This document shows positions 1 through 7,808 of a stretch of 64,000 bases of DNA, piece after piece (positions within the stretch are counted from its first letter, which is position 1; each line of letters begins with the position of its first letter). A model generated the notes under the pieces. It did no database searches and had not been told where the DNA came from. It saw nothing but the letters and a program-made list of their open reading frames with translations. A program made the position numbers and the translations under genes. Source of the stretch: Jejubacter sp036620675 (lineage in GTDB: Bacteria > Pseudomonadota > Gammaproteobacteria > Enterobacterales > Enterobacteriaceae); NCBI GenBank assembly GCA_036620675.1, contig JAZHEE010000001.1; one strand, given 5' to 3'.

Positions 1-967
1 TAACAACTTTGGACGGGTGGATGTTTTTGTTGGTCCAGTCCATCTCGGAAACGTGAACCAGACCTTCAACGCCTTCTTCGATTTCAACGAAGCAGCCGTA
101 GTCAGTCAGGTTGGTCACGCGACCAGTCAGCCTGGTGCCTTCCGGGTAACGCTTAGCGATAGCAACCCACGGATCCTCGCCCAGCTGCTTCAGGCCCAGG
201 GATACACGAGTACGCTCGCGGTCGAACTTCAGCACTTTAACAGTGATTTCGTCGCCCACGTTGACGATTTCGCTCGGATGCTTAACGCGCTTCCAGGCCA
301 TGTCAGTGATGTGCAGCAGGCCGTCAACGCCGCCCAGATCAACGAATGCACCGTAGTCAGTGAGGTTCTTAACGATACCTTTAACTTCCATGCCTTCCTG
401 CAGGTTTTCCAGCAGCTGATCGCGCTCGGCGCTGTTTTCAGACTCGATTACCGCACGACGGGAAACAACAACGTTGTTACGCTTCTGGTCAAGCTTGATT
501 ACTTTGAATTCCAGCTCTTTGCCTTCCAGATGCACAGTGTCGCGTACCGGACGCACGTCTACCAGGGAACCCGGCAGGAACGCACGAATACCGTTCAGCT
601 CAACAGTGAAGCCGCCCTTGACTTTGCCGTTGATAACACCAGTAACGGTTTCTGCTTCTTCGTAGGCTTTTTCCAGCATCAGCCATGCTTCGTGACGCTT
701 GGCTTTCTCACGAGACAGCAGGGTTTCACCGAAACCGTCTTCTACTGCATCCAGAGCAACGTCAACTTCGTCACCCACCTGGATTTCAAGTTCGCCCTGG
801 GCGTTTTTGAACTGCTCAGCCGGAATGGCAGACTCAGACTTCAGACCGGCGTCAACCAGAACTACGTCTTTGTCGATAGCAACGACAACACCGCGAACAA
901 TGGAACCCGGACGGGTTTCGATTTCTTTCAGGGACTCTTCAAAGAGTTGAGCAAAAGATTCAGTCAT
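1..967 (-). CDS. rpsA: 30S ribosomal protein S1 (N-terminal part, cut by window edge)
   Basis: Ribosomal protein S1 binds mRNA on the 30S subunit and helps initiation on weak or structured leaders. The ATG is at 967 and the frame stays open to base 1, giving about 322 of the roughly 557 residues usual for the family. The visible part begins MTESFAQLFEESL and covers the first S1-type OB-fold domains, with motifs such as GVVVAID, YGAFVDLGG and GLLHITDMAWKRV. It lies 110 bp downstream of cmk on the same strand, the usual arrangement. A long open frame on the opposite strand is a codon-bias shadow. Identification is very secure; the missing C-terminus simply lies outside the window. Confidence 0.97.
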   Translation of the reverse strand, partial: MTESFAQLFEESLKEIETRPGSIVRGVVVAIDKDVVLVDAGLKSESAIPAEQFKNAQGELEIQVGDEVDVALDAVEDGFGETLLSREKAKRHEAWLMLEKAYEEAETVTGVINGKVKGGFTVELNGIRAFLPGSLVDVRPVRDTVHLEGKELEFKVIKLDQKRNNVVVSRRAVIESENSAERDQLLENLQEGMEVKGIVKNLTDYGAFVDLGGVDGLLHITDMAWKRVKHPSEIVNVGDEITVKVLKFDRERTRVSLGLKQLGEDPWVAIAKRYPEGTRLTGRVTNLTDYGCFVEIEEGVEGLVHVSEMDWTNKNIHPSKVV

Positions 968-1077
968 GTTTAATCTTCAGGATCACTTTTTTAACGTCCA
1001 CCTGGCTTCATGCCGGATGGGGTTGTTTAACATGCCCGCAAACACTCCCTTGCCGCGGGTACTGCAAATTCTGTCGC

Positions 1078-1755
1078 TTATGCGAGCGCCAGCTTTTCGC
1101 GGGCGTATTGTAGCGCTTTTTCAATCACTTGCTCAATGCTCAAACGCGTTGAGTCCAGCACCAGAGCCTCTTCTGCCGGCACCAGAGGCGCTACCGGCCG
1201 GTTACGATCGCGGGAATCACGTTCCTGTATCTCGGCCAAAAGGCGCTCAAAGTTAACACTAAAGCCCTTCTCCTGCAACTGTAGCATACGGCGGCGCGCA
1301 CGCTCTTCAGCAGAGGCGTCAAGGAAGATTTTCACCGGCGCGTCGGGGAAAACGACGGTGCCCATATCGCGCCCGTCGGCAATGAGTCCGGGGGCTTCCC
1401 GGAAGGCGCGCTGACGACGCAGCAGCGCCTCACGAACCCGGGGAAACGCCGCGGCCTTCGATGCCGCATTAGCCACCTCCTGGGTGCGTATTTCGCCGCT
1501 GACATCTTCGCCTTCCAGAATGACCTGCAAATCGCCTTTGTCCGCGACAAAGCGCACATCAAGGTGGGCAGCCAGGGGCGCCAGCGCCTCTTCGGATTCC
1601 AGATCTACCTGGTGGTGCAGCGCTGCCAGCGCCAGTACCCGATAGATCGCGCCCGAATCCAGCAGATGCCAGCCCAGAGCGCCTGCCAGCGCTTTACAGA
1701 GTGTGCCTTTGCCAGCGCCGCCGGGGCCATCGACCGTAATTACGGGTGCCGTCAT
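1078..1755 (-). CDS. cmk: Cytidylate kinase
   Basis: Cmk phosphorylates CMP and dCMP to the diphosphates with ATP in the cytoplasm, recycling pyrimidine nucleotides from RNA and lipid turnover. The 225-residue protein has the P-loop GPGGAGKG at residues 10-17 right after the first beta strand (MTAPVITVD). It also shows the conserved DGRDMGTVVFPDA segment and the arginine-rich lid region EERARRRMLQLQ. Length is within two residues of the E. coli enzyme. It precedes rpsA on the same strand, and rpsA transcription in relatives partly starts within and upstream of cmk. In E. coli ycaL lies between aroA and cmk; here that 253-bp space has no gene. Confidence 0.97.
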   Translation of the reverse strand: MTAPVITVDGPGGAGKGTLCKALAGALGWHLLDSGAIYRVLALAALHHQVDLESEEALAPLAAHLDVRFVADKGDLQVILEGEDVSGEIRTQEVANAASKAAAFPRVREALLRRQRAFREAPGLIADGRDMGTVVFPDAPVKIFLDASAEERARRRMLQLQEKGFSVNFERLLAEIQERDSRDRNRPVAPLVPAEEALVLDSTRLSIEQVIEKALQYAREKLALA

Positions 1756-1977
1756 CTTGTTCTCCTTTTATAGCCTGCCCCCCACTCCCGACCAGCGATG
1801 ATGGCGGCAATACGCCACCGGATGCTTGCGGGATACGTCGGGCACAGGCGGCCATACGTAAACGCGGCGCATTATACGCTGCAACTCGCCCGACTGTTAT
1901 CCTAAATACGTCATATCCGGAACTATCAGGCAGAGTGTAGAAGAATTCAGCGATAGGGAGTGTAATAAAGCGTCAGG

Positions 1978-2003
1978 AAGAGGCCCAGGATTCAGGCCTC
2001 TTT
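1978..2003 (-). terminator. Stem-loop downstream of aroA
   Basis: An 8-bp perfect stem (AAGAGGCC at 1978-1985 with GGCCTCTT at 1995-2002) and a 9-nt loop start six bases past the aroA stop codon. The T-tract on the aroA strand is only two bases before GC-rich sequence resumes, so termination would be weak. Downstream, up to the cmk start at 1755, I see no gene in the 253-bp spacer. Confidence 0.4.
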
Positions 2004-2008
2004 ATCTG

Positions 2009-3295
2009 TCAGGCGAGCGTGCTGATACCAGCAAGTTTGTCGAAATAATCCGGGAAGGTTTTGGCAGTACAACCGGGATCCTGAATGGTGACCGGCGTAT
2101 CCGACAGCGCCACCAGCGAGAAGCACATCGCCATACGGTGATCGTTGTAGGTGCCGATTTCAGCAAATTTAAGCTGCTGCGGCGGCGTGATGCGAATGTA
2201 ATCTTCACCCTCTTCCACTTCAGCGCCGACTTTGCGCAGTTCGGTCGCCATTGCGTAAAGCCTGTCGGTTTCTTTCACCCGCCAGTTGTAGATGTTGCGC
2301 AGGCAGGTGGTGCCGCGAGCGAACAGCGCCGTAGTGGCGATAGTCATGGCCGCATCGGGAATATGGTTCATATCCATATCGATACCGTTCAGCTCACCAC
2401 GAGTACAGGCGATGTAGTCATCGCCCCAGACGATCTTCGCCCCCATTTTTTCCAGCACGTCAGCAAAACGAATATCGCCCTGAACGCTGTTACGACCGAT
2501 ACCGCTCACGGTAACGGTACCGCCCCGGATAGCCGCAGCAGCCAGGAAGTATGAGGCCGAGGAAGCGTCACCTTCGACCAGATAGTCGCCTGGAGCCTGA
2601 TACTGCTGGCCGGCTCGGATAGTAAAGCGCTGATAGTTATCGTTTTCCACGACAACGCCGAAGCTCTTCATCAGGTGCAGCGTGATGTCGATATAGGGTT
2701 TTGAAACCAGTTCGCCCTTAATGGTAATCAGAGTGTCTTCCGGCGCCAGCGGCGCGGCCATCAGCAGCGCGGTCAGAAACTGGCTGGAAACGCTGCCGTC
2801 AACTGACACATTTCCGCCGCAGAACCCGCCGCGCAGGCGCAATGGCGGATAATCCTGCTGCTCCAGATAATCGATCTGCGCGCCCCCCTGACGCAGCGCA
2901 TCCACCAGATGGCCGATGGGGCGTTCCTTCATGCGCGGTTCACCGGTCAGCACGATATCGTTGTCCGCAAGGCTTAGCGCCGCCGCCAGCGGACGCATAG
3001 CGGTACCGGCGTTACCCAGAAACAGTTCCAGCGCGCCGGATGCGTGCAGCGGGCCACCCACACCGGTCACTTCGCAGGTGGTGCGGTCGTCGGCAAGCCG
3101 ATAGCTCACGCCAAGCGCCTTAAGGGCATTAAGCATATGGCGCACGTCATCGCTGTCCAGCAGATTAGTCAGGCGCGTGGTGCCATGAGCCTGGGCCGCC
3201 AGCAGCAGCGCGCGATTAGAAACGCTCTTGGAGCCGGGAAGATGAATAGCGCCGTCCACGCGAGCAACGGGCTTCAGGGTCAGGGATTCCTGCAT
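2009..3295 (-). CDS. aroA: 3-phosphoshikimate 1-carboxyvinyltransferase (EPSP synthase)
   Basis: AroA joins shikimate-3-phosphate and phosphoenolpyruvate, the sixth step of the shikimate pathway to aromatic amino acids. I chose the ATG at 3295 (protein MQESLTLKP...), which gives 428 residues; the family in enterics is about 427. A frame-extending start 18 bp upstream has no homology support. Visible motifs are the substrate-binding LPGSKSVSNR near residue 20, LGNAGTAMRPL near residue 97 (class I, glyphosate-sensitive type), and RMKERPI. It lies 67 bp downstream of serC on the same strand, the classic serC-aroA operon that couples serine/pyridoxine and aromatic synthesis. Confidence 0.97.
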   Translation of the reverse strand: MQESLTLKPVARVDGAIHLPGSKSVSNRALLLAAQAHGTTRLTNLLDSDDVRHMLNALKALGVSYRLADDRTTCEVTGVGGPLHASGALELFLGNAGTAMRPLAAALSLADNDIVLTGEPRMKERPIGHLVDALRQGGAQIDYLEQQDYPPLRLRGGFCGGNVSVDGSVSSQFLTALLMAAPLAPEDTLITIKGELVSKPYIDITLHLMKSFGVVVENDNYQRFTIRAGQQYQAPGDYLVEGDASSASYFLAAAAIRGGTVTVSGIGRNSVQGDIRFADVLEKMGAKIVWGDDYIACTRGELNGIDMDMNHIPDAAMTIATTALFARGTTCLRNIYNWRVKETDRLYAMATELRKVGAEVEEGEDYIRITPPQQLKFAEIGTYNDHRMAMCFSLVALSDTPVTIQDPGCTAKTFPDYFDKLAGISTLA

Positions 3296-3325
3296 AAAGT
3301 CAAAAACTCTCAATCAAAATAACCC

Positions 3326-3346
3326 GCCCCGCAAGGCTTGCGGGGC
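3326..3346 (-). terminator. Hairpin between serC and aroA (possible attenuator)
   Basis: A 10-bp inverted repeat with one central base (GCCCCGCAAG and its complement) sits in the 67-bp serC-aroA gap. The short T-rich stretch GGTTATTTT follows it on the transcribed strand. In related bacteria a partial terminator here lowers aroA expression relative to serC, and this hairpin would fit that role. Confidence 0.5.
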
Positions 3347-3362
3347 AAAGACGCGATACGGA

Positions 3363-4451
3363 TTACCCGTGGCGTCGTTCAAAATCGACCATAAAGTCGG
3401 TCAGCGCTTTTACGCCTTCCAGCGGCATCGCATTATAGATAGAGGCGCGCATGCCTCCCACAACGCGGTGGCCTTTGAGCGCATGCAGCCCAGCGGCGAA
3501 GGACTCTTCCAGGAACAGCGCGTCCAGCTTGCTGTCCGCCAGCTGGAACGGCACATTCATCCGGGAGCGGTTAGCTGCGGCCACATCGTTGCGGTAGAAG
3601 CCACTGCGATCGATAGTACCATACAGCAGCGCCGCTTTTTGCTGGTTGATAGCCTCCATGGCAGGTACGCCGCCTTTGCCTTTCAGCCACTTAAAGACCA
3701 GCCCCGCCAGATACCAGGCGAAAGTCGGCGGCGTATTGAACATGGAGTCGTTTTCGTTAAGTACGGTGTAATCCAGGATAGACGGACAGGCTTTACTGGC
3801 TTTGCCCAGCAGATCTTCGCGCACGATAACCAGTGTCAGTCCCGCCGGGCCGATATTCTTCTGAGCGCCCGCATAGATCACGCCAAAGCGGCTAACGTCG
3901 ATAGCGCTGGACAAAATGGTAGAGGAGAAATCCGCCGCAACGACCACCTCGTCACCGAAATCCGGCATTTCGTCGATGGCGATGCCGTCGATGGTTTCAT
4001 TCGGGCAGTAGTGAAGCCATGCGGCACCCGGCGTCAGCTGCCATTCGCGCATCGGCTTCAGGGCCCGCTTGCCGTCAACGGTAATTTTGGCATCAATAAC
4101 GTTAGGCGTCAGATACTTCTTCGCCTCCTTAACGGCGCTGGCTGCCCAGTAACCGCCATCCACATAATCGGCGGTGGTTTTATCCCCCAGCAGGTTTAAC
4201 GGCAGGGCCGCAAACTGGCCCCGGCCTCCGCCATGGCAGAACAATACCCGGTAGTTATCCGGTATCCGCAGCAGATCGCGTAAATCTTTTTCCGCCTGTT
4301 CGGCTACTCCGATAAACGCCTTACCGCGGTGGCTGATCTCCATCACGGAAGTCCCCAGCCCCTGCCAGTCGCGTAACTCTTCCTGGGCCTGTTTAAGAAC
4401 ATCTACCGGCAACATAGCCGGGCCGGAACTAAAGTTATAGACCTGCGTCAT
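3363..4451 (-). CDS. serC: Phosphoserine aminotransferase
   Basis: SerC is a PLP-dependent class V aminotransferase. It makes 3-phosphoserine from 3-phosphohydroxypyruvate and glutamate (serine pathway) and also serves pyridoxal phosphate synthesis. The ATG at 4451 is preceded by a GAGG ribosome-binding site and gives 362 residues, the E. coli length; a GTG three codons upstream is the only alternative. Motifs are NFSSGPAMLP at the N-terminus, GTSVMEISHRGK, and the PLP-lysine segment GAQKNIGPAGL near residue 198. It is first gene of the serC-aroA operon. The 288-bp divergent gap to ycaO holds both promoters and lacks the E. coli gene ycaP. Confidence 0.97.
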   Translation of the reverse strand: MTQVYNFSSGPAMLPVDVLKQAQEELRDWQGLGTSVMEISHRGKAFIGVAEQAEKDLRDLLRIPDNYRVLFCHGGGRGQFAALPLNLLGDKTTADYVDGGYWAASAVKEAKKYLTPNVIDAKITVDGKRALKPMREWQLTPGAAWLHYCPNETIDGIAIDEMPDFGDEVVVAADFSSTILSSAIDVSRFGVIYAGAQKNIGPAGLTLVIVREDLLGKASKACPSILDYTVLNENDSMFNTPPTFAWYLAGLVFKWLKGKGGVPAMEAINQQKAALLYGTIDRSGFYRNDVAAANRSRMNVPFQLADSKLDALFLEESFAAGLHALKGHRVVGGMRASIYNAMPLEGVKALTDFMVDFERRHG

Positions 4452-4739
4452 TTCCCTCACCGAATGAATTAAGCAATCTGTTTATTCTGTGGCTATCGGT
4501 TTTATCACTCAGAGGTGCCGCCTGCAACGGATAATCCCTGAGGTTAAGCGTTTGCCGTTCGAAGCGAACAACAGATTCCACCAGAAAAATTCATCGTTCT
4601 GGCAGATATGTCTACCACTCCGATACATCCCCCGCTTCAGCACGCCATTTTTCTTTATTTCCCCGGCGCCGGGAAGATGGCACGCCGTCGCCAAAACCCG
4701 TATCATTGCGCGCTTTGCGTACGACGAAAGTGAACAGCT

Positions 4740-6506
4740 ATGACTCAAACCTTTATTCCCGGTAAAGACGCCGCGCTGGAAGACTCCATCGCCGGCTTCC
4801 AGAAGAAGCTCGCCGACCTGGGCTTTAATATTGAAGAAGCCTCCTGGCTTAACCCGGTTCCCAACGTCTGGTCCGTACATATTCGCGATAAGGATTGCCC
4901 GCTGTGTTTCAGTAACGGCAAGGGCGCGACCAAAAAGGCGGCGCTGGCATCAGCGCTGGGCGAATATTTTGAGCGCCTGTCCACTAACTACTTCTTTGCC
5001 GACTTCTGGCTGGGAGAAACCCAGGCTAACGCCCCCTTTGTGCACTACCCCAACGAGAAGTGGTTCCCAATCCCCGAAGATGATGCCCTTCCTGAAGGGA
5101 TCCTGGATGCACGACTGCGCGCTTTCTACGATCCGGATCGGGCGCTGACCGGCAGCCAACTGGTCGATCTGCAAACCGGCAACGCCCGACGCGGCGTATG
5201 CGCCCTGCCCTTCGTCCGTCAGTCAGATAATCAGACCGTCTATATTCCGATGAACATCGTCGGCAATCTGTACGTCTCCAACGGGATGTCGGCAGGTAAC
5301 ACCGCCAACGAAGCGCGGGTTCAGGGGCTGTCTGAAGTGTTCGAACGCCATATTAAGAACCGGATTATCGCTGAAAGCATCAGCCTGCCGGAGATTCCGT
5401 CTGAAGTTCTGGCTCGCTATCCCGGCGTGGTGGCCGCCATTGAAAAACTGGAAGCGGAAGGCTTCCCCATTTTCACTTTCGACGGTTCGCTGGGCGGTAA
5501 ATATCCGGTTATCTGCGTGGTGCTTTTTAACCCGGAAAACGGCACCTGTTTTGCGTCGTTCGGCGCACACCCCGACTTTGGCGTGGCGCTGGAGCGTACC
5601 GTAACCGAACTGCTCCAGGGACGCAGCCTGAAGGATCTGGATGTCTTTACGCCGCCAACCTTCGACGATGAAGAAGTTGCCGAACACGCGAACCTGGAGA
5701 CCCACTTTATCGACTCCAGCGGTCTGATCTCCTGGGATATGTTCAAACAGGATGCCGACTACCCGTTCGTGGACTGGAGTTTTTCCGGCACTACGGCCGA
5801 AGAATTTACCGCCCTGATGGCCATCTTCCAGGCCGAAGATAAAGAAGTGTATATCGCCGATTACGAGCATCTGGGCGTTTACGCCTGCCGTATTCTGGTT
5901 CCCGGTATGTCCGATATCTATCCGGCGGAAGACCTGTGGCTTGCCAACAATAATATGGGCAGCCACCTGCGCGACACTATCCTGAACCTGCCGGACAGCC
6001 GCTGGCAAAAAGAGCAATATCTGCAGTTGATCGAGCGTCTGGATGACGAAGGACTGGATGATTTTACCCGGGTTCGCGAACTGCTGGGCCTGGCCACCGG
6101 GAAAGACAACGGCTGGCATACTCTGCGCATCGGCGAACTTAAGGCCATGCTGGCGCTGGCCGGCGGCGATCTGGAGCAGGCGCTGATCTGGACCGAATGG
6201 ACCATGGAGTTTAATGCGTCGATCTTTAGCCCGGCGCGTGCCCGCTACTATCGCTGCCTGCAAACGCTGCTGCTGCTCTCTATGGAAGAAGAGCGCGAGC
6301 CGCTGCAGTACCTGAACGCCTTCGTGCGTATGTACGGCGCCGAAACCGTGGAAGCCGCCAGTCAGGCCATGAGCGGCGAAGCGCCGTTCTATGGACTGCA
6401 GACGGTGGATAACGACCTGCATGCCTTCCCGGCGCACCGCGCCCTGCTGGAAGCCTGGGAAAAACTTCAGCGCGCCAAAGCGCAATTCCAGGAAAAAGCG
6501 CAATAA
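4740..6506 (+). CDS. ycaO: YcaO-type ATP-dependent protein, linked to ribosomal protein S12 methylthiolation
   Basis: This 588-residue protein carries the YcaO fold. That fold uses ATP to activate backbone amides in cyclodehydratases, and the E. coli member has been linked to RimO-dependent methylthiolation of S12. The glutamate-rich nucleotide/Mg-binding segments SALGEYFERLS (about residue 80) and GLSEVFERHIKNRI (about residue 195) are intact. The C-terminal third is the TPR-like part found in the E. coli protein, and length is within two residues of it. It lies divergent from serC and upstream of focA-pflB. No peptide substrate gene is nearby, so a bacteriocin role is unlikely. The exact chemistry of stand-alone YcaO remains open. 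Confidence 0.93.
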   Translation: MTQTFIPGKDAALEDSIAGFQKKLADLGFNIEEASWLNPVPNVWSVHIRDKDCPLCFSNGKGATKKAALASALGEYFERLSTNYFFADFWLGETQANAPFVHYPNEKWFPIPEDDALPEGILDARLRAFYDPDRALTGSQLVDLQTGNARRGVCALPFVRQSDNQTVYIPMNIVGNLYVSNGMSAGNTANEARVQGLSEVFERHIKNRIIAESISLPEIPSEVLARYPGVVAAIEKLEAEGFPIFTFDGSLGGKYPVICVVLFNPENGTCFASFGAHPDFGVALERTVTELLQGRSLKDLDVFTPPTFDDEEVAEHANLETHFIDSSGLISWDMFKQDADYPFVDWSFSGTTAEEFTALMAIFQAEDKEVYIADYEHLGVYACRILVPGMSDIYPAEDLWLANNNMGSHLRDTILNLPDSRWQKEQYLQLIERLDDEGLDDFTRVRELLGLATGKDNGWHTLRIGELKAMLALAGGDLEQALIWTEWTMEFNASIFSPARARYYRCLQTLLLLSMEEEREPLQYLNAFVRMYGAETVEAASQAMSGEAPFYGLQTVDNDLHAFPAHRALLEAWEKLQRAKAQFQEKAQ

Positions 6507-6514
6507 AATTGATT

Positions 6515-6578
6515 CTACCCCTCTTGGGGTAGGCACTCTTTTGTTATATTACGGGGCGTTTTTGGCGCCCCGTTTTTT
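6515..6578 (+). terminator. Two consecutive hairpins after ycaO
   Basis: Nine bases after the ycaO stop is a perfect 7-bp stem CTACCCC/GGGGTAG with loop TCTT (6515-6532). It is followed by an intrinsic terminator: 8-bp stem ACGGGGCG/CGCCCCGT (6551-6573), 7-nt loop and a run of six T. The second is a strong terminator. The first could be an extra transcript-end hairpin. Confidence 0.8.
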
Positions 6579-6901
6579 ATTTTACGCGGCGCCTTTTAAA
6601 TGTGAATTAGCGGTTAAATATGAGTAAATAAATAATTTACCTGGCCCGCTTTTTAGTTACTTAATTTCATCAACAATTCAAATAAATTAACTACAAGGAG
6701 GGGGGCACCGAAAATAATTCAACTCAACCAATAAAATTTAAACTTTATTTTTATCATTTAATTCAAAAAGTTATACTGAAAATGTGCATTAAACACACAT
6801 TTCTCAGGCCCATTAGCCAGGCGAGATATGATCTGCATCAAATTCTCATCTATAATGCTTTGTTAGTATCTCCTCGCCGACTTAGTTAAGAGAGAGTTAG
6901 T
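6579..6901 (+). promoter_or_regulatory. focA-pflB control region with FNR-like site
   Basis: This AT-rich gap of about 320 bp contains no gene. At 6828-6841 lies ATGAT-ctgc-ATCAA, one mismatch from the FNR consensus TTGAT-N4-ATCAA. A TAGTAT hexamer at 6864-6869 would give a start near 6876, placing the FNR site about -41.5, the class II position. A perfect TATAAT at 6851-6856 is an alternative -10. The pfl operon of E. coli is activated anaerobically by FNR and ArcA, and this layout is consistent. ArcA sites are too degenerate to call by eye. Confidence 0.6.
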
Positions 6902-7759
6902 GTGAAAGCTGACAACCCTTTTGATCTGTTACTTCCACCTGCTATGGCAAAAGTTGCCGAAGAAGCGGGCGTCTATAAGGCAACAAAACATCCGCTGACC
7001 ACGTTTTACCTGGCCATTACCGCGGGCGTCTTCATCTCTATCGCTTTCGTCTTTTATATTACTGCCACAACCGGCACTGCCGACATGCCGTACGGCATCG
7101 CTAAGCTGATTGGCGGTATCTGTTTCTCTCTCGGCCTTATTCTCTGCGTAATTTGCGGCGCCGACCTGTTTACCTCTACGGTGCTCATTGTCGTCGCTAA
7201 AGCCAGCGGTCGAATCAGCTGGGGACAGCTGGCAAGAAACTGGATTAACGTCTATCTTGGCAACCTGATAGGCGCGCTACTTTTTGTTCTGCTCATCTGG
7301 CTTTCCGGTGAGTATATGACGGCAAATGGCGGCTGGGGACTGAATGTCCTGCAAACGGCCGACCACAAAATGCATCACACGTTTATCGAAGCCGTATGCC
7401 TCGGTATTTTGGCTAACCTGATGGTTTGCCTGGCGGTCTGGATGAGCTACTCGGGCCGCAGCCTGATGGATAAGGCTATGATTATGGTGCTCCCCGTCGG
7501 CATGTTCGTCGCCAGCGGCTTTGAGCACAGCATCGCGAATATGTTTATGATCCCAATGGGCATCACGATTCGCTACTTCGGCTCACCAGAGTTCTGGCAG
7601 GCGACAGGCGCCACGCCGGAAAGTTTCTCACATCTGACCATAACCCATTTCATCACCGATAACCTGATTCCGGTGACAATCGGCAACATCATCGGTGGTG
7701 GTTTACTGGTCGGATTGACGTATTGGGTGATTTATCTGCGCGGCGGCGACAAGCACTAA
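6902..7759 (+). CDS. focA: Formate channel FocA
   Basis: FocA is a pentameric inner-membrane formate/nitrite channel that exports and reimports formate made by PflB during fermentation. The protein has 285 residues with six hydrophobic helices, the FNT signature region around SLGLILCVICGADLFTS, and the gating histidine in GFEHSIANMFMIP (about residue 209). Translation begins at GTG 6902, as in E. coli, with AGAGAG upstream. It is the first gene of the focA-pflB operon, 49 bp before pflB. It is nearly identical to the E. coli protein through most of its length. Confidence 0.97.
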   Translation: MKADNPFDLLLPPAMAKVAEEAGVYKATKHPLTTFYLAITAGVFISIAFVFYITATTGTADMPYGIAKLIGGICFSLGLILCVICGADLFTSTVLIVVAKASGRISWGQLARNWINVYLGNLIGALLFVLLIWLSGEYMTANGGWGLNVLQTADHKMHHTFIEAVCLGILANLMVCLAVWMSYSGRSLMDKAMIMVLPVGMFVASGFEHSIANMFMIPMGITIRYFGSPEFWQATGATPESFSHLTITHFITDNLIPVTIGNIIGGGLLVGLTYWVIYLRGGDKH

Positions 7760-7808
7760 GTCTCGCCTGGCGGTAAATAAGAATTCCACATTAGAAGGTA
7801 GGTGTTAC

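Noticed and set aside
17..973. 318-codon open frame on the plus strand opposite rpsA
   Set aside because: It mirrors the biased codons of rpsA in a fixed antisense frame, has no ribosome-binding site and matches no family; rpsA itself is unmistakable.
4740..6506. ycaO as part of a thiazole/oxazole-modified microcin cluster
   Set aside because: No precursor peptide, dehydrogenase or export genes lie nearby; it is the conserved stand-alone ycaO next to focA.
5223..6536. 437-codon frame antisense to ycaO
   Set aside because: A shadow of a GC-rich, codon-biased gene; ycaO is conserved along its whole length.
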